In this document: positions 18,515 to 19,586 of the stretch, piece after piece | Position numbering within the stretch: position 1 is the first letter of the stretch | How the letters are laid out: each line of letters opens with the position of its first letter | Source: Cerioporus squamosus | Lineage: Eukaryota > Basidiomycota > Agaricomycetes > Polyporales > Polyporaceae | NCBI GenBank assembly: GCA_022592435.1 | Contig: JABYQS010000517.1 | Coordinates: 1-19,586 of the forward strand | Length of the DNA: 19,586 nt | Reading direction: 5' to 3' | Notes under the pieces: model-generated | The model's database searches: none | What the model was told of the DNA's origin: nothing | Seen by the model: only the letters and a program-made list of their open reading frames with translations | Program-made: the position numbers and the translations under genes

Positions 18515-19586
18515 ATGTCTATCCAGTGTGAGCACGAATTGTCTTCTTCGCAGTCGTGCTAACTGGTGATCTGACGCGGAAATCCAGCGAAGCACTTCCT
18601 GAATGATCCTGAGACCCTAGTGGTAGACTCCCTCCAGGGACTTTGCGCGGTCAATCCGCAGCTGGGACTGGACACCGAGAACAAAGGTGGGTTAGACGTG
18701 CTCGAAAATAGAAGTAGACCTTCAGATCTGAAGGATCGGGTTTGCAGTCGTCTATGTCGCAAACCCCGATCGCTCGAAGGTTGCGTTGATCTGCGGCGGT
18801 GGTTCGGGACATGAACCGTCTCACGCCGGATTTGTGGGTAAGTGCCATCTCATAGTCTCTAATAACAAGGGTCTGATACTGCTGAAGGCGACGGCATATT
18901 GACTGGTGAGCCATCGAGAGCATTCATATGCGCCTTTCTCGCGCGTTAACCTTCGCTTCCATCGTAGCTGCTGTTTGCGGTAGTATCTTCGCCTCTCCTA
19001 ACCCTGCCCAAGTGCGGCGTGGGATTGACCTTGTTGAGAATGAGAAGGGGTGAGTCATCATCAGTCACAGAAGTTGCACAATCTCTGATCTTTCCGTAGG
19101 ACCGTCATCATAGTGAAGTATGTTTCATTTCTTGGACCAGCACGCGTCTTGCGCTGAACATGCGCTAGAAACTACACAGGAGATATCCTGAACTTCGGCC
19201 TGGCAAGGGAGCAATACTCTGCGACGCACCCTGACAAGGCAGACCGTGTCAAGTTCGTGATCGTCGGCGACGATGTCGCCGTTGGTAAAACACAAGGGAA
19301 AATTGTGGGCGTAGGTGGTGAGTAAGCAGATGCTCGTGGATCGTTATTGTGTCGAAATGTCTACAGAGGCCTTGCGGGTACTTGCGTCGTCTACAAGATT
19401 GCGGGTGCCCTCGCGAAGAGAGGTGCGAGCCTCGATGAGGTCTACTCGACTGCCCAGTGGGTGGCTTCGCGTGTAGGAACCATTGGCGTCGGTTTGGAGC
19501 ATTGCCATGTACGTACGCATGATTACTGCCTTCTGTCGACTGACGGCGTGATCTATGCTAGGTTCCAGGCACTGCAGCCTCAGAAT
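18515..19586 (+). CDS. DAK1: Dihydroxyacetone kinase, DhaK domain, N-terminal part (cut by window end, one apparent frameshift)
   Basis: Nine exons are visible: 18515-18527, 18588-18686, 18748-18837, 18888-18905, 18968-19049, 19100-19117, 19169-19314, 19367-19508 and 19562 to the end, about 211 residues. The enzyme phosphorylates dihydroxyacetone (and glyceraldehyde) with ATP. Motifs in order: VVDSLQGLCAVNPQLGLD, VYVANPDRSKVALI, the substrate-loop CGGGSGHEPSHAGFVGDG, IFASPNPAQVRRGIDLVENE, IIVKNYTGDILNFGLA, VKFVIVGDDVAVGKTQGKIV and GTIGVGLEHCHVPGTAASE. The His of SGHEP and the Asp of NYTGD match residues known to act in bacterial DhaK catalysis. The covalent-substrate His motif (GIHGEPG) and the ATP-binding DhaL domain should lie beyond the window. 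One C appears missing at about 19310 (needed for KIVGRRGLAG). Exons of 13, 18 and 18 nt are unusually small, and intron 3 ends in AAG. Confidence 0.93.
18719..18734. repeat. 16-bp perfect palindrome in DAK intron 2
   Basis: CCTTCAGATCTGAAGG equals its own reverse complement and sits centrally in the 61-nt intron 2 of the kinase gene. It would bring donor and acceptor closer if folded. A related core (GTCAGATCTGAC) is found in intron 2 of both GH18 copies; this may be chance. Confidence 0.6.

Noticed and set aside
1..19586. tRNA genes, CRISPR arrays, prophage or bacterial operon signals
   Set aside because: I found no B-box (GGTTCGAnTCC) with a foldable cloverleaf and no regular repeat-spacer pattern. 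The gene content is spliced and eukaryotic.

Overview
The window reads as nuclear DNA of a filamentous basidiomycete, most likely an agaricomycete. The DNA is GC-rich. The genes are close together and split by many short introns, mostly 50-70 nt with GTRNGT-like donors. The proteins are typical fungal ones: a secreted GH18 protein, ribosomal protein eL43, a ZC3H3/Red5-type zinc-finger protein, Ccz1, a Ubp12/USP15-type deubiquitinase and an ATP-type dihydroxyacetone kinase. No bacterial, phage, CRISPR or tRNA signal was seen. Exon structures were derived by hand from splice signals, reading-frame phase and family motifs.

Layout. (1) 94-583: a small NTF2/SnoaL-like gene broken by about five single-base frame shifts, followed by about 1.4 kb with no gene I can name. 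(2) 1980-6238: an inverted duplication with two arms of about 1.38 kb, nearly identical, separated by a 1.5 kb unique spacer. Each arm carries one whole transcription unit for a secreted GH18 chitinase-like protein: TATA box, 5' leader, three exons and 3' flank. The two copies are transcribed away from each other. Copy 1 (minus strand) has an open frame in every exon but a mutated first splice donor. Copy 2 (plus strand) has good splice sites but several single-base indels. (3) 6509-7564, minus: a four-exon acetoacetate-decarboxylase-superfamily protein. (4) 8117-8712, plus: eL43 in six exons, the first consisting only of the ATG. (5) 8956-10584, minus: a protein with five CCCH zinc fingers, head-to-head across 150 bp with (6) 10735-13150, plus: CCZ1. 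(7) 13407-17853, plus: a DUSP plus USP deubiquitinase. (8) 18515 to the window end, plus: the N-terminal half of dihydroxyacetone kinase.

These genes do not form one pathway. They are ordinary housekeeping genes (translation, RNA surveillance, Rab7 activation, deubiquitination, triose/methanol-type carbon metabolism) beside a recently duplicated secreted hydrolase. I did not find a convincing undescribed system.

The two observations most worth following are the inverted GH18 pair and a consistent data-quality pattern. The GH18 arms have complementary defects, and their distal 0.5 kb is perfectly identical. In addition, otherwise intact conserved genes (CCZ1, UBP12-like, DAK) each contain one missing base, usually in a short base run. 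That pattern points to residual long-read indel errors rather than true pseudogenes, and it bears on how the broken copies should be read.
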